Source: Corallium rubrum (Eukaryota > Cnidaria > Anthozoa > Scleralcyonacea > Coralliidae). Taken from it: DNA of 64,000 nt. The DNA lies in assembly GCA_964035015.1 (NCBI GenBank), contig CAXIUP010000234.1, forward strand, positions 1 through 64,000. The letters run 5' to 3'. Below are positions 34,096 through 45,497 of the stretch, piece by piece. The notes under the pieces are model-generated. The model ran no database searches. It saw only the letters and a program-made list of their open reading frames with translations, and had not been told where the DNA came from. The first letter of the stretch is position 1; each line of letters begins with the position of its first letter. Both the position numbers and the translations under genes were made by a program.

Positions 34096-34260
34096 ATGTA
34101 TATCCGTCTGACTCAGACGAATTTAATTGTTGAGACGAATTTAATTCTTGTGTCGAATTTAATCATGTTATACGTCGCATTTTCTTCCAATAAAATTTAA
34201 ACAGTTAAATTCGTCTGTGAAATTAAATTCGTCTGAGTCAGACCGTCAGACGGATACATG
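34096..34260. mobile_element. Small foldback MITE
   Basis: Inverted ends ATGTATATCCGTCTGACTCA and TGAGTCAGACCGTCAGACGG, with ACGAATTTAAT words repeated inside both arms. Non-coding, lies between the left TIR and the transposase 3' end. Confidence 0.6.
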
Positions 34261-34779
34261 AATTATCGTCGCGTAGACTTCTGCCTGTGAAATCTCTAAA
34301 AAAATTGTTTTCATGTTTTACACGTCCAAGTAAAAACAATTAAATTCGAGTGAAATTCGACGTTCAACTCGACGTCGTATTTACGTCGCATTACCGACTA
34401 AGTTAATTCGAATTAAATTCGGAACGTCTGAGAATTCGTCTATTGTGCGACGTTTAGCGCAGGCCTACGATTTGGTATATTCCCATATTCAAAATGGCCA
34501 CAGACGAGAATTTGTATTTATACATTTATTACTCAATAATTGTTAAATAGAATGACTTAAATCGTTCTTTCAAGGAAAGGCGGTGAATAGCCTTTATAGC
34601 TTTAGTCATTAAAAATATAGAGTCTGACAAATTTAGCTACAATAAACTGGTATACACAACAACATTAAACTACCGTAGATTTTTTATTTGACGAGCTTGT
34701 CGCACAGTGGTCATTTAAACGACAAACATAAATCGGTGCAAAATAAATAAAAACGAATTACACGAAAATGAACAGACAT

Positions 34780-37700
34780 TTACCGTATTATGGTATTAAA
34801 GGAAAACGCATTGAGGATTCTACGTTGAGCCTCGTCTAATGATTCGTACAATTCAAAACTTATATACACCAACCCAGTAAAGAGAGGATTTTTTTGATGA
34901 ATGTGGGAGGCTATCGGGTGATAATACGTGTTGCTATAATTACTACTATAAAGTATATGGCCTGTTCGTTCATCTCTTCCAATAACTCTTTTATCAATAT
35001 GTTTGATAATTATGTTGTGCGGCGCGGTCCTATATTTATTTACAAAATTACTGCCACAACCATAGCATTTCTTCACCTTCGATGGCATTAATATAAATTC
35101 GTAGGCGTTTGGCGACATCCCCGAGTGCCATGGAGGTTCTTGTTGGCTCATGAATGCTGGCAACATCTGCGACGATCTGTCCATTGTCTGCGTGGGGTTT
35201 GGTTGTGGTGCCGGGAAAGACATCATTGGCAAACCGAAAACATTGGTCTCTCTCGCGATTTCGTGTTGTTGAAGAGCAAATGGAAGAAGCTGTGGTGTTT
35301 GCAGACTGCCTTTGGGCCGTGCATTTATATGGTTGGCGGATCCTATATGAGTTGTCCTTTCGGGTAGCGGAGCAGAAGCAGGTGTAACGGATTGTGTAGC
35401 ATAATTAGAACTGACTGGCTGCTTCGTTGGGATCTTTTTCTTATTTGCGCTATCTTTCTTCGATTGTTTTTTTTTCTGGGAAGGAGGTCGATGAGAGGAG
35501 TTAGGATCCACTTTACGGCCATCGAACATTTCTTTTCCCATTTGCCTTGCTCGATTTACCTCTCGTTGATATCGCTCACGCCTATGGTCGATAAAAGTGG
35601 GCCCTCTACCTTTGATGGTCGAGCCAGCCTGCAAACCCTGAAGCTCCAGCTCCAGCATAAGATTGTCACGTGCGTCTGCTTGGCAAACGTCTAGGAGCGA
35701 CAATTTGGGCTGATCTCTGTGAGCCCACCCAGCATGTATGACTTCGGCCTGATTCATGTTAGGCGCGTTTGTGGGAGCGAAAGCGTGAAAAATGAAACCT
35801 CTGCGTTCGTTCCACCAAGAAATCCATGTTTTTAAAAATTCGCGATCAGGGTCAGCATTGATGAAAGTGTCCAAACTTTCCTTAGCAGAATTGTATTTGG
35901 CTTCTGTTGTCGCATTTAATAAATTGTTACACAGAGTTTTAAACTGCTCGACACTGCTTTTCTTCAATCTATTAGCTTTTTTGTTGCGCTGGTCTTTAAA
36001 ATGAAATTCGCAAGACTTGATCCTGGTTTTGGAAGCTTCTCCAAATATCTTGGAAATCCCTGAAATTAACGCACCTGACATATCAGTGCACCAACCGATC
36101 GGGTTAAAGGATTTTTCACCATTTGAAATTTTGGAAATTGCTTCATTCAGGAGTTTCCAAAATAGTTCCACATTTTCAGTTTTCTCACCTTCTGCTTCCA
36201 TTATGGCGAGGGCGATTTGTTTTCGAAGTAGAGGATGATACACGCTTGCTGTCAGTGTCGTGAAACCCTTACATCGGTTGTGTTTGCCATCAAAAAAGCA
36301 AAATTCTTCGCTTAAGAAACCTTCGTTTCTTCTGTCCATAGCAATGGCGATCTTTAGTTTTTCTGTACTCGTTTTAAATACAAAGGATGGTTGGTCTGGG
36401 TTACCGCGCTTGTCATTAACTTTATACACATAGAATTTGTCCTTCTTATCGCAATACTCCTTAAAGTTCACGACAGCTTCGAAATTATGGCCATACGGCT
36501 GAACTTCTTTTTTGATTTTCTCTTTCATGTTGCCAATTTTCTTCTTGTTAAGAACACTACGTGCCTCTTTTTCAACGGTTTCCCAGTCCAAATTATCACG
36601 AAAAGCGGAAAGAACAATAGACGATTGTACCTCTGCGGGCTTAATTTTTGGATTGTTTTTAATCAATTCCTTAATCTTGCCTATATTTCCAGTTGTCTTC
36701 ACTGATGCCTGGCAGGTATGCTTTCCGCAGTGAAAAACGTTTACACTGTTCGATCCGTAGCTGATGTAACGCCGTGCACCACATGGAATGTGCTGACCTG
36801 TATGACCACATGCTTTACACGTGTTTGTGCGTGTATTTTCAAACTGGGTGGTGTTGGTTACTTCATATTCGACCATGTAAGGACAGTCTGAAAATGTACA
36901 TGCATAAGAGCCTTTAGAATTCGCGTACCGAACACGTGTGTGCCTACTCCACTTTGAAGGACAGTTCTTGTTCCATTTCCTACCATCTTTCAAAGCATTG
37001 TGAAGATCTTCAGCTGCTACATCTTTTAACTCAAAAGCAACTAGACCATCAATACCTTCAGGTAGTTCATTCACCTCAATCACGGGCACATCTTTCCACA
37101 TGCTTGGATGATATTTGCGCTGCTTAAGTTGCTTTTCGTTAATGTGTGAATCTATGTCACTGCTCGAACTCATGTCCTCATTATTTTCAGAAACTACTGA
37201 AGGTGAAGGTGATAGGGAAACCAAATCTACGCACAGCGGTTTTCCTAACGTTAGTTGTCGTTCAGATTCGCTTTCGTTCTCGTGGCACTGAGAGAAAATT
37301 AAACGTTAAAAGAGAACAGTTAGTTTCATGACCGTTATTTATACATTATCTAGGTTATTTACAAGGGCAAATGTCACAATTTTCAAGTTTCAAGTTGTGG
37401 AAGCTGCAAGTCCAGAAATTTTGGCGTACGCGTACCTGGTGCGTAGATTTACTGGATTCGCCTTCTTTTTTAACAAGCTGTTGTTGGTGCATTGTTATTC
37501 GACTGTTGTTAACGGCGTGCTGTGGAATAAAATAAAATGAGAGTTTATGAAGTCATGTCAGTTATGCGTAACCTGGTTAATCATTTATGCATACCTGCAG
37601 TCGTTTTTCGTCTTCAGACTCTGAACTACTTATATCTATAACTGAAAATCAACTTGAATTACTCATCAACGTATTGCACAATCTAATTAACTTTTAGCAT

Positions 37701-40700
37701 CTACAACTGTGTTGTCCATATTAGTATTGATGTTAAAAGGGGCAATTTACCTTCATTCGGTACAGATGATGTTGAGAATTTTTTCCTATAAATAAAAATA
37801 GACAGCGGGTCAGTACATAAATGCCAGTTAGCATTTTGAGATACAAAATGAATAAATACCAGCTTGGCAAAATTGCTTTGCTTTTCTCTTTTCCGCTGCC
37901 TCCTTTTCCCTTTTTCCACTTGGCATCTTTCTTTGGTTGCGGAGATGACTGCTACATACAAAAAACAATTATAAAGTAATAGACTTCCTATTTTGAACGA
38001 AACACTTTTCACCTAGTATAAAGAAAAGCAAACGATAGCCACCATGACCAACTGGCCAAGGGGTATAATACAAAGCACGATTGTGTTAACTTGTTGACTA
38101 AGCAGAAAAACCCATAACAAAGAGATAGAAAACATTTTTTCCGTGTACCCATTTCCGTGTATAGAAACACTTGTGAGAACTCAAAATAACGCAAAAACGT
38201 CGTGTTCTCACTACAATTTTTCGTTATCCACTCGTGATTCTATAACTGTTTGGAAACACGCGAAATGTTTTCTACTAGTTTCTCAAATATATTTTCTCTG
38301 TTCGCCTTATTGGTGTGGGTTTATCTCGTCCACAGATCTATAACTGTTGGCGGAGGGAACTTTAGTTGCAAACATTTAAACTTTTATATGCGTACAGCGT
38401 AGATTGGCATAAGTCGCTCTTTGATTGATATAATTTAATTTTGTCAGTTTTTGTTCAATATTGTGTTTTAAGAAATGAACTCGATGAACTTACCTTTTGC
38501 TTTTTCCAAAACGGTTGACCGGGTGGAAGTACAGGCTCTCCTGGAGTCGTCCCGCGACTCGAATGTCAATGCCTTTTACGGTGAATGGATAAAAATTCAT
38601 AGTTTCAGTTACCAATCTATAACTATTTGTATTAATTTGTTACAAGTTATATGCACTCACTTTGCGGTCAACCCGTGATTTTCTAAAGTTACGCATCCCT
38701 GGTTTCAAAATAGAAGGACTCTGCTCCTCGGTGGTCGTATCGTCGTCACTATATAAACGGATAACCGTATAAGAAGGTGTAAAATCTGGACTGGATTCAA
38801 AAATCCATGACTGTTCTTTTTAATGATTGTTAATTCTTGTTAACGAGCTGACGTGTATTGAAATTAGAATTTGAGTTGTAATTACAACAATTTAAAGTGC
38901 TTATATCACTTGTGGGGTTTTAACGTACTTAAATAGAGCAGAAAAAATCAGTTTATAAGTTATTTTGCCGTTTTTGATTTAGTCAAATAGTTCCTGACAT
39001 ATTGACTTCTGAACATCGGCCAATTCTCAAAAATTTCCGTCGTTCATTTTAACACCTTGGGGACCTGGGACTCCGGAACGAGTCAATCCAAAACAACTAC
39101 GTTTCGACTTATTGATTCACAAAAACACATATATTTGACTGAAAAATCGAAATGTCGAGCTCACACCCGTTATCCAATACCCAAGAGAGTTCCAACTAAG
39201 AAGACGGTCGGCTTAGGTTCCTGAGTCCCAGGCCCCCGTGCTTAAAAATGAACGACGGGAATTTTTGGCGAAAAGCCGAAATTGGCATGTTTAAAGGCTT
39301 ATATCTTAGAAACTATTAAAATAAATCAAAAACGGAAAAATAACTTCTTAACTAACTTTTTTTGCTCTATTCAAATACGTTAAAACCCCACAAGTGATAT
39401 AAGCACTTTAACACTTATTTCCTGGCGCCGAGGGAAACCTTGTGATTTATGGCCCCGCGAGACTGCCGTTGTTTCCTGAGGCCACAGAATAAGGATCAAC
39501 CAGAAGTCCAACTCGCGAAAAAAAGTGTCCCATTATTTTTATGCGCATGCGTCAGTTGGCCATTTTGAAAGTAAGTGCCCTGGAAAATTTGCCTTCTCGT
39601 CCTTGCGACCCTCGGGCTCCTGTACTCAATTACTCTTGGCCTTCTTGTGACCTTTTATTTAACTTCATATTGTTATCTATATATATAAATAAGATTTAGT
39701 TAAGTAATTTACTTTAGAAAACGTTTCGTTGGAGATGAAATTCTTTGACCACGAGGTTATTAAAACTTCAGCACGTGGATACTACGGGTAAAAGTCCGTG
39801 GCAAAAAAGTCCTGTACTCACGAAGCGGAGTTTTACATTTCTCGATGATGCCGACACAATTGTTTATAGAGAAAGATGGCTAAAAATTTCGGAACTACGC
39901 ATATTGTGGAAATACATCCAGCACGTATGTTAGAAATTTTATAAGCTTTCATTCCGTGTACTTTAGTGTTACCTGTAACTTTTTTAAATGTTCAAAATGT
40001 TCTCACCATTAACCATAAATTTTTTATTATCTTTTCATATGTTCACAAGGTATGATCACTATAATTTGCACCAAAAACGTTTTCAACTTCAACTAGAAAT
40101 CTGCAAACTTTTCCACTCCTTTTCATATTTGAATTAGCTTTTGTTTAAGAAATATCTGAGCTTCATATACCAGAAGTCTTTCTGAGGTTATAGCAAACAC
40201 CAAAACAGTGAAAACAAACTTAAGAAATTCATCCATTTCAGACGGTCCAGACCAAAATAATGTTTTTTTATTTTTTTAAATACTTAGTTCCCAGCAAGAA
40301 AATTAAAAGTTCTGACATGAATGGCACTTCACAGTATCCTATGTTTAATATGTTGTTCAGGGCTGTGCGTTTAGTATTTAAAAACAATATCCAAAATTCT
40401 ATAACACTTGTGAGGAGTCCATTTCCCATCATATAATTCTTATTTTACGAACAATGGTGTGCACATTTTGAACAGGTAACATAACAATTTGAACTATAAA
40501 CCAAATGAATGCTTTTAAAATTTCTCACAACATACTTACCCCATGTATTTCAACAATGCGTAGTTCCGAAATTTTTAGCCATCTTCTTCTATATATAAAC
40601 AAATGTATCGGCATAAATCAAGAATTGTAAACTCCAGCCACAGAATAGTAATACAACCAGAAGTCCAACTCAAGTGAAAATTTGTCCGCATTTCTTCAAT

Positions 40701-43025
40701 GCGCGGGCGCGATATTTTAAATTATCCGTCGCCACCCTACGCCATCCTGGCAAGTTCCCCCGGCAGTTTTAACCTGCTTTTGAAGGTCCAAACTGCCGGG
40801 GAAACTTGCCAGGATGGCGTAGGGTGGCGAGGAATCAAGATGCGCTTGGCGACATGCGCGAGGATATAAACTTCAAAGGTTCCGACGCGAGTTGGACTTC
40901 TGGTTGTATACACTATTCTGTGCTCCAGCTTTGCGAGTGCAGGACTTTATTGCCACGGATTTTTACTCGTAGTACCGCGTACTGAAGTTTTAATAAGCTC
41001 GTGGTCAAATAATTATATCGCCAAAGAATCGTTTTCTAAAGTAAATTACTTATTTACTTAACTAAATATTATTTATATATATATATATATATATAACAAT
41101 ATAAAATTAATTAAAAGGTCACAAGAAAGGCCAAGAATAATTGACTAAAGGGGCCCGAGGCCCGAGGGTCGCAAGGACGAGAGGGCTAATTTCCCGGGAG
41201 CACTTACTTTCAAAATGGCGCCGAGATCGCGAGGCCGACATTTTCCGAGGACGCTTACATCAAAGGTGCCGACACTGAGTCGGACTTCTGGTTGATCCTT
41301 ATTCTGTGCCGAGGCGAAGCCAAAAAGTTTTAATGAAAAAAATTGGGAGTCACCAAAGTTTTTCCCGTATTAAATTAGTTTGAAGGGTAATTGGCAGCCA
41401 TTTTGAAACGTCATTGTTACCATAGCAACAACTGTTGCTATTTATTTGGTAACAGTTTTTGATTGTCAGACTGTTTAACTATGCATAACATTTAGTTTTA
41501 TTCTTTTTCCGAATTGTTTATGCACGTTTTTTGGACTCTCAAATTTTCCATTTTTCTAGGAACTGTATGCAGCCACCATAAGTTAAATTAGTTAACGTAT
41601 CTTAATTACCTGTGCCATTGTTACCCCGCAAATTAGTGTTTAGTTAGCTAAAAGTTACTATTTGTCGACGAAAATTCACCCTAGGCGGACAGCAGCATCA
41701 CCTATCCCCCAGCTACTACGCCAGTATGACCAATACGGATCGCTTTTGAGAGTCTCGCTCATTGAAAAAGGCGTCTCTGCGTTTGCGAATCATGACTACC
41801 ATGCATAATAAATACTCCGGTATATACCGGGTTTTTTTGAAAAACGGTAAACTACACTATTATATTAATAACAAAGCAAGAAAATGGTGAGCTGCTGAGA
41901 ATTTCGACAACGAATTACTGAAGTTTCAGCGGAGCCTTCATTAACCTCGAGCCAACGCGCTCTTTAGAAAAAAAGAGTTTCTTACTCTTATCTAAATATA
42001 TATATATAGCTATTATAATTTATCATTCAGAAATATATATTTTTTACTTTTAAAAAGTTCTGTCCACATCACACGTATATCAATTATCCTGTAAGGGATT
42101 ATTCTGAGGGGGGGGGGGCAAATTTCCGAAGAGAGGGACATACTTCCTAGGAAATATACTGTATGTCCCACTGGGACAACGGCAAGCGGTTAGCAATGCA
42201 CTTCCATACAGTAGGTGGTTTCAAATTCCAAACAAAGCAGTAAAAGAAACAACCGCCCGTTCTGCAAGGGAAAAAGCGAATGTTCTTTTGCGGAATTTCG
42301 TTGTCCGTTTTCAGCTTATCCCTTTCTACAAGTCCTTTTTTACAAATCAGTGGCCCGATGTTAAAACATATATTTGCTTTGTAGACCGCAGGAAGTGGTC
42401 GAAACAAATTGATAGCACTGCAGCATGGTCTAGGGCTAGGCATTTACCAAATAGTCTTTAATAATAATAATAATTTCTTAAAAACGCATTTAACATAAGT
42501 CTCAATGCTTTTTACAGTGGTTCTACATGCTAAAAACTATAGTTTATGGTTTAAACAAATAGTTCATATATATATATATATATAATTAGTTAATGTAATG
42601 TATATCTATGTGTCCCTAATGTAATGTATATCTATGTGTCCTTACCGATTGTCATACCGTAGACTAGTCTTATAGGTTCTACTTCCAATATCTACAGTAA
42701 CTAATTCATATTGCACTTACCCACAAATTGAGGTGGCACTTTCACTGGTTTCTGACTCACGGCTATGCACTTCGAAATGTTGCTGGAAAAAATTGAAGGT
42801 GAAATTTCTATTACACGATATGAAAAAAATATCTACTGGGTTTATTTTACGGCGGCTTACCTCGACGTCTTCGTCCATCGATCTTTTAATTGCGATTTTT
42901 ATCGCCTCTTCTTCGTTCTCTTCTTCTTGGATGTGCCCCCAATCATTTTCGGATTCAAACGCAACCAAATCTTTTTTCAATGCGTCAGCAAAATTTAAAT
43001 TAGATATAGCTTTCTCATCCATCAC
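34780..43025 (-). CDS. MULE-type transposase with UIM and SIM, eight exons
   Basis: Predicted exons: 43025-42861, 42782-42721, 38748-38661, 37948-37860, 37785-37751, 37641-37595, 37519-37436, 37287-34780. All boundaries are GT-AG and every phase fits, giving about 1025 residues without a stop. Exon 1 holds a clean ubiquitin-interacting motif (EEEAIKIAIKRSMDED). Exon 6 begins VIDISSSESEDE, a SUMO-interaction motif. Exon 7 has VKKE, a sumoylation consensus. Exon 8 carries a Cys/His zinc module (YACTFSDCPYMVEY; CKACGHTGQHIPCG; FHCGKHTC) like FLYWCH/WRKY-GCM1. The DDE core follows: FFDGKHNRCKGF, WCTDMSGALISG, CEFHFKDQRNKKA (CxxH) and NQAEVIHAGW. Then come a basic linker and a C-terminal CYGCG zinc motif. 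The 4-kb intron 2 is full of nested MITEs. Confidence 0.82.
38126..38274. mobile_element. MITE related to the 10719-10899 foldback element
   Basis: Ends TAGAAAACATTTTTTCCGTG and CACGCGAAATGTTTTCTA are inverted. Inside, TATAGAAACAC and GTGATTCTATAACTG are decayed versions of the 26-bp palindrome that flanks the tyrosine recombinase. About 150 bp, non-coding. Confidence 0.7.
38896..39407. mobile_element. Foldback MITE with TTAA TSD (512 bp)
   Basis: Inverted ends AGTGCTTATATCACTTGTGG and its complement, over about 50 bp, flanked by TTAA at 38892-38895 and 39408-39411. TTAA duplications are typical of piggyBac and Kolobok elements. The ends do not start with CCC, so Kolobok-type is favoured. 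Non-coding, within intron 2 of the MULE gene. Confidence 0.82.
39483..41308. mobile_element. Long-TIR non-autonomous element, CACAGAATA family
   Basis: Ends CACAGAATAAGGATCAACCA and its complement, with inverted similarity that continues inward about 450 bp (39483-39935 against 41308-40525). Flanked by CTGAGGC and CCGAGGC, a 7-bp duplication with one mismatch. The right arm is split by a smaller member of the same family at 40639-40922. No coding frame. Confidence 0.8.
40639..40922. mobile_element. Nested MITE of the CACAGAATA family, 7-bp TSD
   Basis: Ends CACAGAATAGTAATACAACC and its complement, flanked by a perfect CTCCAGC duplication (40632-40638 and 40923-40929). Its centre is a stem of about 39 bp per arm (40731-40770 and 40791-40829, GCCACCCTACGCCATCCTGG) around a 20-nt loop. 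Inserted into the right TIR of the 39483-41308 element. Confidence 0.88.
41309..42720. other. Intron of MULE gene, nothing recognised
   Basis: AT-rich, with a G run near 42110 and a (TA)n run near 42567. No exon could be fitted here. Exon 2 (ending 42721) joins in phase directly to the exon at 38748. Confidence 0.45.
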
Positions 43026-43072
43026 TAACAGTGTAACACACGACGAAAAGTATATGCTTTAAGCCTTTAAAC

Positions 43073-43756
43073 GAAACGCAATCGGCAAGTCTCTAGAAGG
43101 TAACTTGACTCACTTGAAACAAGTAACTTTTGTGAAGTTTCTTTTACAACAACAGCAGGAAACGAATATCTGTCATCGCATTGTAGAAGTATCTGTTACT
43201 TTATTCGGGTATAGAATATCATACGCCGTTAAACCTTCATTTCAGCTTCTCGAATTATCCTTTCAAACAAAACGGCGCCTGGCGTTACGCAGTATATAAA
43301 TATATATTTGATAAAAAGTGACGCATACATAACTATTTCTATGTAAGCTGTTCGTGAAAGTATGTAAGCTGTTCGTGAAAGTGGCCGCTTTCCCCCGGTT
43401 CTTAGACCCCTGTGTAAGCTGTTCGTGAAAGTGGCCGCCTTCCCCCGGTTTTTAGTGAATAGATCACTATTTCTATGTAAGCTGTTCGTGAAAGTGGCCG
43501 CTTTCCCCCGGTTTTTAGACCAAAGGCTCAAAGGTTATAAATATATCCCGCGGCACGTAGAAATAAGACACAATGTGGCGATATATAATCGATTATAGTA
43601 TTATAGTGATTTTTTGGTATTTTCTGGTCAATTTATCGACTGTCGACTTCAACCCTCGACTCTCGACTTCGACTCTCGACTCTCGACTTCGACTCTCGAC
43701 TCTCGACCCTCGACTCTCGACTCTCGACTCTCGACCCTCGACTTATAGTTACACTC
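43073..43756. repeat. Right TIR of the MULE-like element
   Basis: Inverted copy of 33262-33963, with the CCGGGGGAAAGCGGCC blocks at about 43380-43520 and the TCGACTCTCGAC minisatellite at about 43637-43742. Followed at once by the 9-bp duplication. Confidence 0.88.
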
Positions 43757-43904
43757 ATTATCATCAGGTTTAAAACCATCGACATAGTACTGATTTGCTT
43801 TCTCTCTTCCTCATGAGTTATTTTTCCTAAAATTTCGATAAGACTAAAAAATATCAGTAGTATTATAGGGGCCGATCGACCCGTATTTTTAAGGCGGCGC
43901 TAGG

Positions 43905-44045
43905 CGGCACTCATTAATATTCAGGCGGCGTTCTCATTAATATTCAGGCGGCGTTCTCATTAAATATTCGGTGTGATGCACGGTATGATGCACGGTATGA
44001 TGCACGGTGTGACGCCCGGTGTGACGCCCGGTGTGACGCCCGAAG
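43905..44045. repeat. Terminal tandem repeats of the foldback left arm
   Basis: Three units with AGGCGGCGTTCTCATTAATA, then about six 11-12-bp units CGGTGTGATGCA / CGGTGTGACGCC. The mirror copy is at 60480-60625. Confidence 0.85.
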
Positions 44046-44827
44046 TGTCTGAATTGGCAGAGATAACTGCTCTGGTCAAACCTGAATATTATTTGAATAA
44101 TATGGAGACTTTGAATATTATATTAGTCAGAACCTAAATGACCAAACAGTTTTATACACGTTTGGTGGCAATAAGTGTTAACAATTTTAGAGAGTTATCG
44201 TTTACTTTGGCCTAGTTTGTAGAGGAACGAAACAGAAATGGATAGAGGCACTTTATATTTTTTATCTTAAACTTGGTTTGGAGGAATATAGCGGGTTTTT
44301 GGTTAAGTAATCCGAGTGTTATTTTCGAAGAGATGAATGTTGACAGTTTTGGTCGAATTATTGCCTATCTAACCTTAGTCTATAACCTACTAGTGATTCC
44401 TTGGATGAAGAAACAGTTCGAGAAGTCGTAAGAAGACACAAATCAATTCGAAAAGCGAAGAGCAAAGACTTGTCCATATATAACTGAGATACATCATGGT
44501 TACTAGGCTTTCTGTTAATAAGAACGATATAAACAAGATTCTCGCAGGTGCAGAACACAAAAGGGAAAGCTCGTTAAAGTTACTAATGACCTAAATCTAA
44601 CCGAATTTGCATACACTGTAGAATATGTAATTATTTATGGGGTTGTGAAAGAATAATAAGGGGTATGAACAGCGGCAAGTTTAGGCGAAAAGGTGATTAG
44701 CGTGTATTTTGCAAAAGACAGAATTCACAACAATCAGTTTAAAGTATTTATTTAGGCTTTGGTTTAAACTTACACATATCAAAACAAATTACGGTTACAT
44801 ATAAAAAGTTTTAGTAAGGTCTGCTTC

Positions 44828-45067
44828 TTAGATTATATATTTAGGTGTTTTTATTTTAAAAGTAGCACGATAGTCTTTTTTGTCCTCTGATGATAATTGG
44901 GACACATCTTCTTTTGTCATAGGTAAATATTTTGATCTAGTCATCATTAGATGGTGTTCATACTCTCCTCTTTCACCCGGGGACATCTTTGCCAAGTCGC
45001 TTTCTTTCCACTCCGAAGAGCTTTCCCAGTTATGAAAGAAATTATGTTTAAGTGTTGGTTGTTCAAC
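44828..45067 (-). CDS. Arm-encoded 3' exon, left copy (unknown protein)
   Basis: Frame with SSEWKESDLAKMSPGERGEY and LPMTKEDVSQLSSEDKKDY, ending KTPKYII. Same frame and stop as 59462-59701 in the other arm. Looks like the last exon of a gene whose body is missing or was never in this copy. Family not recognised. Confidence 0.45.
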   Translation of the reverse strand, partial: VEQPTLKHNFFHNWESSSEWKESDLAKMSPGERGEYEHHLMMTRSKYLPMTKEDVSQLSSEDKKDYRATFKIKTPKYII

Positions 45068-45109
45068 TTTTGGAGGCGGTGTTATAAAATAAGAGAAACA
45101 GGAGGATGA

Positions 45110-45497
45110 AAGGGCTCGGAGCCTGAATCCGGGGGCTCGGAGCTCGAAGCCGGGGCTCGGAGCTAGGAACCAAGAGATTGGACCCCGGGACTCGGAGCGG
45201 GAGCCGATGGCTCGGAGCCAGGAGCCGTGGGCTCGGAGCCAGGAGCCAAGGGCTCGGAGCTAGGAGCCGAGGGCTCGGAGCCAGTTGCCGGGGGCGCGGA
45301 GCCAGGAGCCAAGAGCCGGGGGCTCGGAGCCAGGAGCCGGGGGCTCGGAGCCAGGCGCCGGTAGCTCGGAGCCAGGAGCCAGGGGCTCGGAGCCAGGAGC
45401 CGGGGGGCTCAGAGCCAGGAGCCCAGGGCTCGGAGCCATGGGCCGGGGCCTCGGAGCCGGGAGCCATGGGCTCGCAGCTCGCAGCCGGGAGTTCAGA
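45110..45497. repeat. 18-bp GGCTCGGAGCCAGGAGCC minisatellite (left arm)
   Basis: About twenty GC-rich units with small changes. The inverse array in the right arm is split by the Rep element: 54773-54898 and 59196-59425. Its long frames (SEPGARG-type) are artefacts. Confidence 0.95.

Larger units (their letters stand above)
33262..43756 (-). mobile_element. 10.5-kb MULE-like transposon with ~690-bp TIRs
   Basis: The ends GAGTGTAACTATAAGTCGAG (33262) and its complement (to 43756) start inverted repeats that run to about 33963 and back to about 43073. A perfect 9-bp target duplication ATTATCATC flanks it (33253-33261 and 43757-43765). The TIRs hold a TCGAGAGTCGAAG minisatellite and three copies of a CCGGGGGAAAGCGGCC-containing unit. 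A single multi-exon MULE-type transposase gene fills the element. At least four non-coding transposons sit in its intron and flanks. Confidence 0.92.

Noticed and set aside
38494-38572. Possible extra exon of the MULE gene (79 bp with good splice signals)
   Set aside because: Including it breaks the frame in the exons that follow; skipping it keeps all phases.
43900-44045. Rolling-circle nonanucleotide (TAATATTAC-like) in the foldback arms
   Set aside because: Only TTAATATTCA is present, repeated as part of a tandem array, without a suitable stem.
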